Assembly (NCBI GenBank): GCA_947581825.1
Contig: CANPVP010000008.1
Location: forward strand, 1-64,000
DNA from: an uncultured Clostridia bacterium
GTDB lineage: Bacteria > Bacillota > Clostridia > TANB77 > CAG-508
Direction: 5' to 3'
Length of the DNA: 64,000 nt
A model generated the notes under the pieces. The model was not told where the DNA came from and searched no databases. It saw nothing but the letters and a program-made list of their open reading frames with translations. This document shows positions 9,803 through 17,740 of the stretch, one piece after another. Each line of letters starts with the position of its first letter. The first letter of the stretch is position 1. A program made the position numbers and the translations under genes.

Positions 9803-10012
9803 TAAAAAAAAGAACTTTCATCACTAGCTTTTTATTAGCTAGGGACGAAAGTTTTATTTCCGCGGTTCCACCCTAATTGATATTAAAAAATATCCTCTTT
9901 TATTATATATACTCCAAAGCTCCCCATATATGATTATTACTAGATTCCACCGACCTCTAGCTCTCTATAAATAATTTTATATACTTTTTCTTCTTCAACG
10001 TACTATTAAATT
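9803..10012 (-). promoter_or_regulatory. Glycine T-box leader of glyQS
   Basis: Read on the minus strand, the leader carries the T-box core AGGGTGGAACCGCG (9874-9861). A terminator follows, whose AACTTTCGTCCCTAGCT and AGCTAGTGATGAAAGTT arms form a long stem ending in a T-run (9811-9803). The distal Stem I motif AGAGAG...GGTCGGTGGAA is visible near 9965-9940. Uncharged tRNA-Gly should stabilise the antiterminator and allow glyQS transcription. I did not assign the specifier codon with certainty. Confidence 0.9.
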
Positions 10013-10018
10013 TTTTAT

Positions 10019-10047
10019 ATTATATATTCTGTTTAAGATATTGTCAA
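10019..10047 (-). promoter_or_regulatory. Promoter of the glyQS T-box transcript
   Basis: On the minus strand TTGACA (10047-10042) and TATAAT (10024-10019) are 17 bp apart. Confidence 0.8.
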
Positions 10048-10057
10048 GCCGTAACTA

Positions 10058-10087
10058 TAAAAAGCGGTAGACCACAAACCGCTTTTT
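10058..10087 (-). terminator. Terminator of cassette A
   Basis: On the minus strand AGCGGT and ACCGCT form a stem around a 9-nt loop, followed by TTTTT. It closes the single-gene unit 10092-10551 and lies beside the glyQS promoter. Confidence 0.75.
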
Positions 10088-10091
10088 TGCT

Positions 10092-10454
10092 CTAGATTCT
10101 ATTGCGCTCTTTTTTAAGAGCACGATTGAACTCTTGCATATCTCCCCATGCTAGACATGATACAAGAGGAATCGCGCCAATTGCCATGCCATCAAAAAAG
10201 ATAGAGGCAACCTTAATCAGAATCCATGCCATCCATACTATCAACAGTATGAATGGAATCCATCTGTTTCTTCTGCAGACCAATATAGCCCACATCAGAA
10301 CATAAATCCCAGCAATTGCCAGGCCGTAAACGAAGCATACGCTCCATTCGTATGGGTTTTTCAGCAGGTACTCTGTTACCAGCCGTGAGCATCCTGCGAT
10401 TAACCACCACAGAAGCCCAAAGGTAACAATTACTTCATTTTGAACTTTTTTCAT
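10092..10454 (-). CDS. Small membrane protein in GC-richer cassette A
   Basis: A 120-residue protein with four hydrophobic stretches (VTFGLLWWLIAGC, FVYGLAIAGIYVLMW, IPFILLIVWMAWILI, AIGAIPLVSCLAW) and a basic C-terminus. It was not recognised. The start at 10454 is chosen because GGGAGAG lies 6 nt upstream; the longer frame to 10517 has no such site. It has its own promoter (10523-10551) and terminator, and its base composition and codons are clearly GC-richer than the flanking glyQS and kinase operons. This makes it one of five similar isolated cassettes in the window. Confidence 0.6.
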   Translation of the reverse strand: MKKVQNEVIVTFGLLWWLIAGCSRLVTEYLLKNPYEWSVCFVYGLAIAGIYVLMWAILVCRRNRWIPFILLIVWMAWILIKVASIFFDGMAIGAIPLVSCLAWGDMQEFNRALKKERNRI

Positions 10455-10522
10455 AAAGTTCTCTCCCTTCTTGTTCCTTATTGTGGTCTTTCTACGAGCA
10501 GCATTCAACTGACTCAACCTAT

Positions 10523-10551
10523 ATTATATCATAAATCGTGAATTTCTGCAA
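10523..10551 (-). promoter_or_regulatory. Promoter of cassette A
   Basis: On the minus strand TTGCAG (10551-10546) and TATAAT (10528-10523) are separated by 17 bp, leaving a leader of about 60 nt. Confidence 0.75.
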
Positions 10552-10604
10552 ATTTTATATACTTCTAGCATTATTTATGCTTGTACTATATAGTGGAAAG
10601 CATT

Positions 10605-11435
10605 TTACTTTCCAAATCCCATATAAAATCCACATATCTGATTATCTTCTTTATCATAATATAAAGTTATATCATTATCAGTATCTTTTAGTACATAATA
10701 AGGCTTTTTATATGTTACTGTATCTGGATTAAATTTTAGTTCTGTAGAAATCTTAGCTAAAGCCTCTTTGCCCTTTTTTATTATTTCATCTTTACTAGCT
10801 CCCTCTTCAGTAATTGTATTTTTTTTATCCTCCATTCCCATTGCTTCTAAAATATCTTTATCTGGTGTTTTTCCATTCGTACTACTATAAATTTCTCCAG
10901 ATGTTGACTGTGAATTTGTTACACTACTTTGATTCTTATCATATATCCTCATAAAATTCCAATATAATTTACTCATATCTTCAGAATAAGCAATATAATA
11001 TTTTGTTGCAAGCCCTATTTTATAATCTTCCCTATCAACAAATATATTTCCTTCCCCAGTTAAAACATTTAAATTTCCATATATTGTATCATTTATTGTA
11101 CCTACCTCATGATTCAATAATTTTTTATAAATTTTTTCTATCTCTGCTTCATCATATCCGTAATGAGCATATTTTATTAAATTGTATATTATATTATTAT
11201 CTTTTGTGCTTAAACTTTCTTTATTACTTTGATATTCTATATCTGCTTTTTCTAAATATGCCACCATTTCATATAAAAAATCATTATCTTCACTATCAAT
11301 ATTATTTTGAAGAATAAACACTTCATTTTCATATTTTGGTATTATTACATCTATATTTGTATATATACAAAAGAAAATTATAAAAATAATAATTATAACT
11401 ATTATAAAACTTATAAGATTTTTAATTTTGTTCAT
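10605..11435 (-). CDS. Membrane-anchored extracytoplasmic protein, last gene of the two-component operon
   Basis: 276 residues: an N-terminal membrane helix (about 6-27, ISFIIVIIIIFIIFFCIY) and a polar domain that should lie outside the cell. The C-terminal part (KPYYVLKDTDNDITLYYDKEDNQICGFYMGFGK) looks like a small beta domain. It was not assigned to a family. Its start overlaps the histidine kinase stop region by 14 bp, so translation is probably coupled. It may modulate the sensor or serve the cell envelope response; both are inferences. Confidence 0.6.
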   Translation of the reverse strand: MNKIKNLISFIIVIIIIFIIFFCIYTNIDVIIPKYENEVFILQNNIDSEDNDFLYEMVAYLEKADIEYQSNKESLSTKDNNIIYNLIKYAHYGYDEAEIEKIYKKLLNHEVGTINDTIYGNLNVLTGEGNIFVDREDYKIGLATKYYIAYSEDMSKLYWNFMRIYDKNQSSVTNSQSTSGEIYSSTNGKTPDKDILEAMGMEDKKNTITEEGASKDEIIKKGKEALAKISTELKFNPDTVTYKKPYYVLKDTDNDITLYYDKEDNQICGFYMGFGK

Positions 11436-12786
11436 CTTTACCTTCTTCTTTATTTTTAAATTTTATATCAATAATTGTTCCTTCTCCGAATTTACTTTTT
11501 ATGTCAAGAGTAGCATTTATAGTCTCACAAATCTTCATACACAAAGGCAACCCTAGTCCCATTCCTGATATTTCTCTATTTCTATCTTTATTCAATGTGT
11601 AGAATGGTTCTAATACTTTTTTTAATTCTTCCTCTGTCATGCCTCTGCCACCATCAATGATTCTTAAATTAATCTGACCATCTTTTTCTTTAACTAATTG
11701 TACAAAAACTCCTTTTTTACTATTTTTTTCATATGCCATTATTGCATTTTTTATTATGTTTGTTACTAGTGATTGGAGTAGCGTTTTATCACTATACAAC
11801 CAAATATCAGCTTCAATTTCATTATAAATTTCTACATCTCTAAAATTATATTTTATATTTTTTATTGTTTCCTGTATTGTTTCAGATATATTTATTAATT
11901 CTAACTTAACTTTTTGATTTTCCAATAATATTATATCCATTAATCTTTGTGAAATCGAATTTAAGTATATTCCCTCATCATAAATCTTGCTCGAATATTC
12001 TATAATATCATTTTCGTTATTCACTTTACCATTTTTCATAAGACTTGAAAAACCTATTATAGAAGTTAATGGTGTCCTTATTTCATGTGTTATATTATTT
12101 ATAAAGTTTTTTCTATTTTCAGATACCTGCTTTATTTCTTTTATATTTGTGTCTACAGAATCTGCCATTTTATTAAATTGCTCTGCTAGCATTCCTATTT
12201 CATCTTTTCCAAGATTCTTAACTCTAGTTGAATAATCACCTTTTGCAATTTGATTTACAGCTCTATTCAATTTATCTATTTTTCTTGTTAGAAAATAAAT
12301 TATTATATATAAAAATAACGCAACAAAGAAAGAGGATACAAAACTTACCTTTACAAAAAAGTTAATTTGCTCTTCTCTTTCTTTGAATATATCTTTTAAA
12401 TCTTCTGATATTATTATATTATATTGATTGTCTTTTACAGACATAAATAATGTTTCATTATTTATTATAGCTTTTATATTATCCTCTGTAGGCTTTATTT
12501 CTTCTTTTATAGAATCTGTATTTAATAATAAGTTCGAAAAAATTATATTATTATCTTCATATATTTCATATTTTAAATTTTCATCTCGCATTAAATCACC
12601 ATTTAGTCCATTAACATCATAAAACCTCAATAATTTAACAAGTTTCGAAATGTTAGATATATCATTACTTATTTTTGTATTTATATTGTTTTTATGATTA
12701 TTATTTATGATTATGATTCCAATTATATTTATACATATTAATATAAAAGAAAATGTTATCAGGAATATCTTTTGCCCAAATTTCAT
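11422..12786 (-). CDS. Membrane sensor histidine kinase
   Basis: 454 residues with two membrane helices (about 7-27 and 143-165) flanking an extracytoplasmic sensor segment, a HAMP linker (INKLNRAVNQIAKGDYSTRV-like region), and HisKA with the phospho-accepting His in NITHEIRTPLTSIIGFS. The ATPase domain has an N box NIIKNAIMA, a G1 box DGGRGM, an F box EPFY and a G2 box GMGLGLPLC. It should phosphorylate the response regulator encoded 15 bp upstream. The four-gene order (VanY-like, regulator, kinase, membrane protein) suggests control of cell-wall peptide trimming. Confidence 0.9.
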   Translation of the reverse strand: MKFGQKIFLITFSFILICINIIGIIIINNNHKNNINTKISNDISNISKLVKLLRFYDVNGLNGDLMRDENLKYEIYEDNNIIFSNLLLNTDSIKEEIKPTEDNIKAIINNETLFMSVKDNQYNIIISEDLKDIFKEREEQINFFVKVSFVSSFFVALFLYIIIYFLTRKIDKLNRAVNQIAKGDYSTRVKNLGKDEIGMLAEQFNKMADSVDTNIKEIKQVSENRKNFINNITHEIRTPLTSIIGFSSLMKNGKVNNENDIIEYSSKIYDEGIYLNSISQRLMDIILLENQKVKLELINISETIQETIKNIKYNFRDVEIYNEIEADIWLYSDKTLLQSLVTNIIKNAIMAYEKNSKKGVFVQLVKEKDGQINLRIIDGGRGMTEEELKKVLEPFYTLNKDRNREISGMGLGLPLCMKICETINATLDIKSKFGEGTIIDIKFKNKEEGKDEQN

Positions 12787-12801
12787 ACTACTTTTCTCCT
12801 G

Positions 12802-13446
12802 TTAATTTATTTTTTCGATTCGATACCCGATTTTATTTACAGTACTGATTTCAGATTTTAATTCTAATTTTTTTCTTAATTGCTGTATATGATAATCTAT
12901 AGTTCTAGTTTCAATATCTGTATCTATCCCCCAAACCTTATCTAGTATTGTTTCTCTTGATAAGGCAACACCTATATTGCTTAATAGAAGTAAAAATAAT
13001 TCATATTCTTTTGGTGTTAGGTTTATTTGTATTCCATTTTTATATACTGTTTTTTCCTCATCATTTACAACAATATTTTTATATTCAAATACATTCTTTT
13101 TATTTGATATTCGTAATTCCACTCTTGCAAGTAATTCTAATGGTTCAAAAGGTTTAGTCATATAATCTTGACCTCCTTCTGATAAACCTTTTACAATTGA
13201 AGAAACATCATTTTTTGCAGATAAGAAAATAATTGGTATATTCTTAATTACTTTCATTACTTCAAATCCATCTAATTTTGGTAACATTATATCTAAAATT
13301 ATGAGATCAAATTTTTCTTCTTTTGCCTTTTCAACAGCTTCTTGTCCATCAAAAGCACATTCAACTTCATATTTTCCTAAACTTAAAGTATCTTTTATAA
13401 GTTTTGATATATTCTTTTCATCTTCAACAACTAATATTTTTTTCAT
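12802..13446 (-). CDS. OmpR/PhoB-family response regulator
   Basis: 214 residues with an N-terminal receiver (MKKILVVEDEKN; phospho-acceptor Asp in DLIILDIMLPKLDGF; conserved Lys in TKPFEPLEL) and a C-terminal winged helix (NLTPKEYELFLLLLSN, RTIDYHIQQLRKKL). The start at 13446 is set by GAGAGGTAAT; the frame extends 16 codons further without a ribosome site. It follows the VanY-like gene by 11 bp. An 11-bp-spaced TGTAAG direct repeat at 14333-14349 is a candidate binding site. Confidence 0.9.
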   Translation of the reverse strand: MKKILVVEDEKNISKLIKDTLSLGKYEVECAFDGQEAVEKAKEEKFDLIILDIMLPKLDGFEVMKVIKNIPIIFLSAKNDVSSIVKGLSEGGQDYMTKPFEPLELLARVELRISNKKNVFEYKNIVVNDEEKTVYKNGIQINLTPKEYELFLLLLSNIGVALSRETILDKVWGIDTDIETRTIDYHIQQLRKKLELKSEISTVNKIGYRIEKIN

Positions 13447-13457
13447 ATTACCTCTCT

Positions 13458-14255
13458 TTATTTTTTCAAAAAATCTATATATTCTTCTAAACACATATTC
13501 ATTTCATTTATTTTTTTAGCATGTTCTTGTCCAACATATCTCCAATGCCATGGCTCATACTCAACTCCTGTAATATTTTCTTTTTCTTTTTCATATCTCA
13601 AAATAAATCCATACTTTTCTGCATTTTTCTTTAGCCATACAAATGCCTTTGTGTTTTCAAATTGATTATTAACATAATTAAAATCTACAGCCAAACCTAA
13701 GTTATGCTCACTATATCCTGGCTTATTTATTTCCTTTTGTGTAAGATCTTCTGCTTCTTCTCTACTTTTTCCTTGTTTCATATATTGTTGTACTTGTTCT
13801 TCAAATACTTTATATTGACTTTCAATACTGCGATATGCTGATTGAACCCATATATCTTTTATACCATCTTTTTTCATATCACTCAACATTTTATTTAAAA
13901 AATCTATAGCTCTACTATCAAATTTTCTATATTGATCAATATTTTCAAGTGAAACAATATAATTATCAGGAACTTTATTTTCACTATTAACCAAAGTTAA
14001 GTTCCAATCAATTTTTACTTCACTGGATTTATTTTTAGTTAAATCCACATTTTCCTTTGTACTTTCTATTATTTCTTCAATGTATTTTGTTTTTATATTT
14101 GGGCTTTCACTAGCTAATTGTAATGTATTATCTTTATTATCTACTTTTTCTACTCCATATACATACACGCCAAAACCAATAGTTAAGGTCAATACTGTTA
14201 ATACTAATATGTAATTTTTATTTTTTATATCTTTTACTTCATATTTACATCCCAT
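13458..14255 (-). CDS. VanY-type D-alanyl-D-alanine carboxypeptidase
   Basis: 265 residues: an N-terminal membrane anchor (about 17-36, ILVLTVLTLTIGFGVYVY), a linker, then an M15B peptidase domain. Zinc-site motifs are SEHNLGLAVDF (SxHxxGxAxD) and EPWHWRYVG. It should remove terminal D-Ala from peptidoglycan stem peptides outside the membrane. It is the first gene of an operon with a response regulator and kinase. The start at 14255 has GGAGGTAATTTAT upstream. No vanH/A/X genes are nearby, so glycopeptide resistance is not implied. Confidence 0.85.
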   Translation of the reverse strand: MGCKYEVKDIKNKNYILVLTVLTLTIGFGVYVYGVEKVDNKDNTLQLASESPNIKTKYIEEIIESTKENVDLTKNKSSEVKIDWNLTLVNSENKVPDNYIVSLENIDQYRKFDSRAIDFLNKMLSDMKKDGIKDIWVQSAYRSIESQYKVFEEQVQQYMKQGKSREEAEDLTQKEINKPGYSEHNLGLAVDFNYVNNQFENTKAFVWLKKNAEKYGFILRYEKEKENITGVEYEPWHWRYVGQEHAKKINEMNMCLEEYIDFLKK

Positions 14256-14332
14256 ATAAATTACCTCCATATTCTTTAAATAAATTATATATTGATGTAA
14301 TTTATAAAATCCCTATAGAAATGCAAACATTT

Positions 14333-14349
14333 TGTAAGATTTCTGTAAG
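14333..14349. promoter_or_regulatory. Candidate response-regulator operator
   Basis: TGTAAG occurs twice as a direct repeat with an 11-bp period (TGTAAGATTTCTGTAAG). This is one helical turn and typical of OmpR/PhoB-family sites such as the TTACA repeats of PhoP. It lies about 80 bp upstream of the VanY operon start. Confidence 0.45.
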
Positions 14350-14533
14350 TTTACTATTCAAACTTCATATTAACATAAAAGTATTATGAAGTCACTTGTA
14401 ACTTCCACCTCTATTGGTTTATTCTTCATTATATGAATTTTCCGATAAAAATAAATATTTTTCAAAAAATCTATTGACAAATTTAGTTAAAACATATTAT
14501 AATAATTTTTGTCGTAAGGCAAGCCAGTTATAT

Positions 14534-14621
14534 GCAGATGTGGCGGAACTGGCAGACGCACAGGACTTAAAATCCTGCGGTTGAATAAACCGTGCCGGTT
14601 CGATTCCGGCCATCTGCACCA
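14534..14621 (+). tRNA. tRNA-Leu (UAA) with encoded CCA
   Basis: GCAGATG pairs with CATCTGC as acceptor stem. The anticodon loop CTTAAAA gives anticodon UAA. A long class II variable arm, a TTCGATTCC T-loop and CCA at 14619-14621 are present. The 3' half is duplicated at 24096-24154, marking it as the integration target of the adjacent element. Confidence 0.95.
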
Positions 14622-14623
14622 TA
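14565..14623 (+). repeat. Attachment site repeat at the tRNA (left att)
   Basis: 59 bp from the anticodon stem to just past CCA are identical to 24096-24154. The copies diverge directly outside these limits. This copy completes the intact tRNA-Leu gene. Confidence 0.93.
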
Positions 14624-14666
14624 AGAGCATCAAGGCTTTCGTAAAATATAACCTTGATGCTTTTAT
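14623..14666 (+). terminator. Terminator after tRNA-Leu
   Basis: GCATCAAGG (14627-14635) pairs with CCTTGATGC (14652-14660), then TTTT. This hairpin is supplied by the element; a different hairpin follows the right att copy. Confidence 0.75.
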
Positions 14667-14683
14667 AATAAAATTGCTAGATT

Positions 14684-14704
14684 TTTCTAACAAATTTCTA
14701 ACAA
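14684..14704. promoter_or_regulatory. Left integrase arm-type sites
   Basis: TTTCTAACAA occurs at 14684-14693 and again at 14695-14704, an 11-bp period, overlapping the 3' end of the integrase gene. An identical pair with the same period is found near the other end at 23923-23943. Confidence 0.65.
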
Positions 14705-15975
14705 TTTGAAATATTTTCTAATGTAGATGTATTAGAGTCCAGATCTAATATATCTTTTTTTATTTCTTTATTTTCTGTATTGGTACTAAAACTTAATGCT
14801 TTTTCTATAGCACTAGCTGACTTTATTTTTGAACTTGAATCTAAATGAGCATATCTTTCAGTAGTTCGTGAGCTCGAATGGCCTAACCAATCTTGAATCT
14901 CTCTTAAAGATATTCCTTTTTTTACAAGTAGTGTGGCACAACTATGTCTTAAATCGTGAAATCTTATTTCTCTTAAATTACTTTTTCTTAATATTTGTTT
15001 AAATTTATGGCTAACATAGTCTGGCTTTCTTAGATTTCCTAGTTCATCTAAACAAACATAATCTTTATATTGGTTGTTATAACTATCTCTAAATTGTGAT
15101 TTATAATATTCTTGCATTTTTCTAGTATATAGTAAGAGTTCTTCAATTTCTTTAAATAAAGGTAATGTCCTATAACTAGATTTATTTTTGGTTTTACTCT
15201 TTGCGAGCATTTTTGTTTTAGTTTTATCATCTTTGTTTTCATTTGTAACAGTTACTACTTTATGATTTATAGTTATAGTTTTATTTTCAAAATCTATTGC
15301 AGACCATCTTATGCCTAAAACTTCACTTCTTCTTAACCCATAAAATGCAGTTAAATAAACAATTAATTCTAATGGTGTGTCTTTTACAACTTGGAATAGT
15401 GTATTTAATTCATCTTCACTGTAATAATCAGCAATAAATTGTTCTTGATGTGGTCTACCAACTTTTATAGCTGGGTTACTAGGTATTAAATCAGTTTGTA
15501 CTGCATAATCTAAAGCTTTTCTAATATTAGCATGATATTTTACAACAGTATTTCCTTTTAATCCTTGTGAATATAGCCAATTATAAAAATCTAAAATATG
15601 AACAGGTTTCAAATCGTTTATCATAATAGGATGTTTTGTAAAGTATTCTTTTGTTCTTCCTTCAATTTGTCTTTTATAACCTGTATATGTAGATTCTTCA
15701 ACTTGATGTTTTATCATTTCAAGCCACTTTATCATAAAATCTGCAAATGATATTTGTACTTTTTTATCTTCTGTTTTTGTAGTTGTAATTGTTTCTAATT
15801 TATTTATAAATTCATCTCTTATTTGAATAAGTCTCTTTTCAGCTTTTTTCCTACTTTCGTTTTCTTTAATCCCTGTAGAAACCCACTTTAATTTTCTTTG
15901 TCCTTCTACATAGTAAGTCAATACTGTATAATAAGTCTTATTCTTAATTGTTAAATATGCTGTGATGTTCTTCAT
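14698..15975 (-). CDS. int: Tyrosine recombinase (integrase)
   Basis: 425 residues. An N-terminal AP2-like arm-binding region precedes a SAM-like core-binding domain (about 75-170, FADFMIKWLEMIKHQVEEST). The catalytic domain has Arg in YGLRRSEVLGI, HxxR in FHDLRHSCATLL, the second His in WLGHSS and the nucleophile Tyr in TTERYAHLD. It should integrate and excise the element at tRNA-Leu. It lies next to the tRNA and 19 bp after the excisionase gene. The pair of arm sites overlaps its 3' end. Confidence 0.95.
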   Translation of the reverse strand: MKNITAYLTIKNKTYYTVLTYYVEGQRKLKWVSTGIKENESRKKAEKRLIQIRDEFINKLETITTTKTEDKKVQISFADFMIKWLEMIKHQVEESTYTGYKRQIEGRTKEYFTKHPIMINDLKPVHILDFYNWLYSQGLKGNTVVKYHANIRKALDYAVQTDLIPSNPAIKVGRPHQEQFIADYYSEDELNTLFQVVKDTPLELIVYLTAFYGLRRSEVLGIRWSAIDFENKTITINHKVVTVTNENKDDKTKTKMLAKSKTKNKSSYRTLPLFKEIEELLLYTRKMQEYYKSQFRDSYNNQYKDYVCLDELGNLRKPDYVSHKFKQILRKSNLREIRFHDLRHSCATLLVKKGISLREIQDWLGHSSSRTTERYAHLDSSSKIKSASAIEKALSFSTNTENKEIKKDILDLDSNTSTLENISNC

Positions 15976-15994
15976 TAAAATCTCCTTTCTAATT

Positions 15995-16201
15995 TTAAAC
16001 AGTATTTTTCGTTAAAAAAGCGATAACATTTATCTTAGGTATTCTGTATAGCTTTCCAACTTTAATTGATTTTATAGTACCTTTTCGTACTAATTCGTAT
16101 GCCTTTTGTTTACTAATATTACCTAACATTGATTGTAGTCCAGATACATCTACAACATCAGGATAGTTAGCAAACATTTCTTGTGTGTTATTATTTTGCA
16201 T
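15995..16201 (-). CDS. xis: Excisionase-type DNA-binding protein
   Basis: A 68-residue protein with a winged-helix excisionase (MerR-like, HTH_17) fold: SKQKAYELVRKGTIKSIKVG followed by YRIPKINVIAFL. It should bend DNA at the att arms and favour excision. GGAGG precedes its ATG. It is directly upstream of the integrase gene on the same strand, and divergent from the DUF6076 gene across a structured 350-bp gap. Confidence 0.85.
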   Translation of the reverse strand: MQNNNTQEMFANYPDVVDVSGLQSMLGNISKQKAYELVRKGTIKSIKVGKLYRIPKINVIAFLTKNTV

Positions 16202-16245
16202 CGCATTCCTCCTTTTCTTTCAAAATCAAATTTTGTCTATATTTT

Positions 16246-16329
16246 AGTAGATTAAGGTAACCCATATAATGATTTGTAAATGGCAAAGCCATTAACACAA
16301 TCATTTATATTTACCCTGTCCCATCTACT
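16246..16329. other. Long multi-segment hairpin upstream of xis
   Basis: Nested complementary segments fold around one axis: AGTAGAT (16246-16252) with ATCTACT (16323-16329), GGTAA with TTACC, an AATGATT/AATCATT segment, and AATGGC with GCCATT at the tip. This gives one interrupted stem about 84 nt long inside the xis leader. The rest of the gap (16330-16520) holds a GC-richer stretch and an AGTATCAT/ATGATACT inverted repeat near 16430-16470. I recognise no known RNA family. Confidence 0.5.
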
Positions 16330-16522
16330 CAAGGGAATATTATAGATAGTTTTACCTACATAGGAATTTCACCTCTCCGTTATCAACCGAGCGACTCCTC
16401 AACATCATATTAAGCCAAGCCGAAGTATCATTATATTGTTCTATAATATCTTCGTATGATACTAATTTTAGTATGTTTTTCAATGTACTTTTATATTTTT
16501 ACAATTTTTACTTGCAAAAATA

Positions 16523-16551
16523 TTGTAATTATGATAGTATTATAGTATAAT
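16523..16551 (+). promoter_or_regulatory. Promoter of the element's cargo operon
   Basis: TTGTAA (16523-16528) and TATAAT (16546-16551) are 17 bp apart. Transcription would begin near 16558, which argues against the upstream ATG at 16561 and for the start at 16624. Confidence 0.65.
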
Positions 16552-16623
16552 AATTATAGAATGTCAATAACAAATGATAAAAAAATACAAATTGTTAACT
16601 ATAAAATTGGAGGAAGTATTGAA

Positions 16624-17727
16624 ATGAAAGCAAATTTGCCAGAAAAAAATTTTTTTGATAGCTTTTACATTTGGTTTAACAAAGATAAAAGAGAAGAATA
16701 TTATTCAACACCTATGTTTACTTATAAAACTAAAACAAAAATAGAGTATGATAATAGATTAATGCATATATCTTTTGATAAAAAAGTAAAAGTATCTAAA
16801 GAAGAACAAGGGTTAAAGTTTCCAGGTAATATGTACTTTCCTTATGTAGAAAGATTTGGAATGTTCTTATTAAGATTCCTAAATGCAAATTTCTCAGACT
16901 TTGAAACAGCATACGAAACTTTCTTCTTTGCCTATGGATTTGAACTATTAAAAGAGATTGATGAAAATTATACTTTTGAATTAAAAGGAAAATATGCAGA
17001 CAATGAAGAATATATAAGTAAAATGACAAAAATTTACAATGATTTACAATATCAAATTCAAGAAATTCAAGAAGAAATGAAAGAATTTGTAGACTATGTA
17101 TATAATATTAATAATAAAGGAGAATTAAAAGAATATACAAATGCCCAAAGATTTGCAGTATATTTGATAAAGAACAAAGGACAAGCCTTTTCTTATAACA
17201 AAAATGATAATATTATAAGAGATAGTTATTCTAATAAATATGCTGAATTTATGGGAGATAGCGAAGAAAAATTGCTTGAAAAATTGAAAGCAAATAGTAT
17301 GCTTGTTTCTATGATAGATACACACCAAAGTAATGACTTATCAGCAATATGTTATGCAGTATTAGAAGAACTAGTAAAAACAACAAATAATCCAATTAAG
17401 AAATGTCAAAATTGTGGTATGTACTTTATTCCAAATTCAAGACTTGATGAAATTTATTGTGACTATCCAAAAGAAAATGGAAAGACTTGTAGAGAACAAG
17501 GAGCAGTACAAGCATATAACGAAAGATTAAAGCAAAATAAGGCTTTAGCAGAATACAGAAGATTATATCAATTAAAATCAATGGCAGTTGGTAGAAATAA
17601 AGATAATAAACAGATGAAGAAAGATTTTGATAAATGGAAAAAAGATGCTAAAGATAAAGTTAATAAATTGAAACATGGATTTTTAACAGAAGATGAAGTA
17701 TATGAGTGGTTAGTAAATAATAAGTAA
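16624..17727 (+). CDS. DUF6076-like protein with a C-terminal zinc finger
   Basis: 367 residues. The middle is helical and charged. The C-terminal part has a four-cysteine zinc site (KCQNCGMYFIPNSR, then YCDY and KTC) followed by a Lys-rich helical tail (FDKWKKDAKDKVNKLKHG). This fits the DUF6076 family common on Clostridia mobile elements. The function is unknown; nucleic-acid binding is likely. The start at 16624 follows TTGGAGGAAG, while the upstream ATG at 16561 sits on the predicted transcription start. A decayed copy of its 3' end lies outside the right att site (24203-24427). Confidence 0.65.
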   Translation: MKANLPEKNFFDSFYIWFNKDKREEYYSTPMFTYKTKTKIEYDNRLMHISFDKKVKVSKEEQGLKFPGNMYFPYVERFGMFLLRFLNANFSDFETAYETFFFAYGFELLKEIDENYTFELKGKYADNEEYISKMTKIYNDLQYQIQEIQEEMKEFVDYVYNINNKGELKEYTNAQRFAVYLIKNKGQAFSYNKNDNIIRDSYSNKYAEFMGDSEEKLLEKLKANSMLVSMIDTHQSNDLSAICYAVLEELVKTTNNPIKKCQNCGMYFIPNSRLDEIYCDYPKENGKTCREQGAVQAYNERLKQNKALAEYRRLYQLKSMAVGRNKDNKQMKKDFDKWKKDAKDKVNKLKHGFLTEDEVYEWLVNNK

Positions 17728-17740
17728 GAGGGTAGCGTTT

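Noticed and set aside
13458-14255. A vancomycin-resistance cluster
   Set aside because: Only a VanY-type peptidase with a two-component system is present; vanH, vanA/B and vanX are absent.
16561-16623. A 21-codon longer start for the DUF6076 protein
   Set aside because: The ATG at 16561 coincides with the predicted transcription start and lacks a ribosome site, unlike the ATG at 16624.
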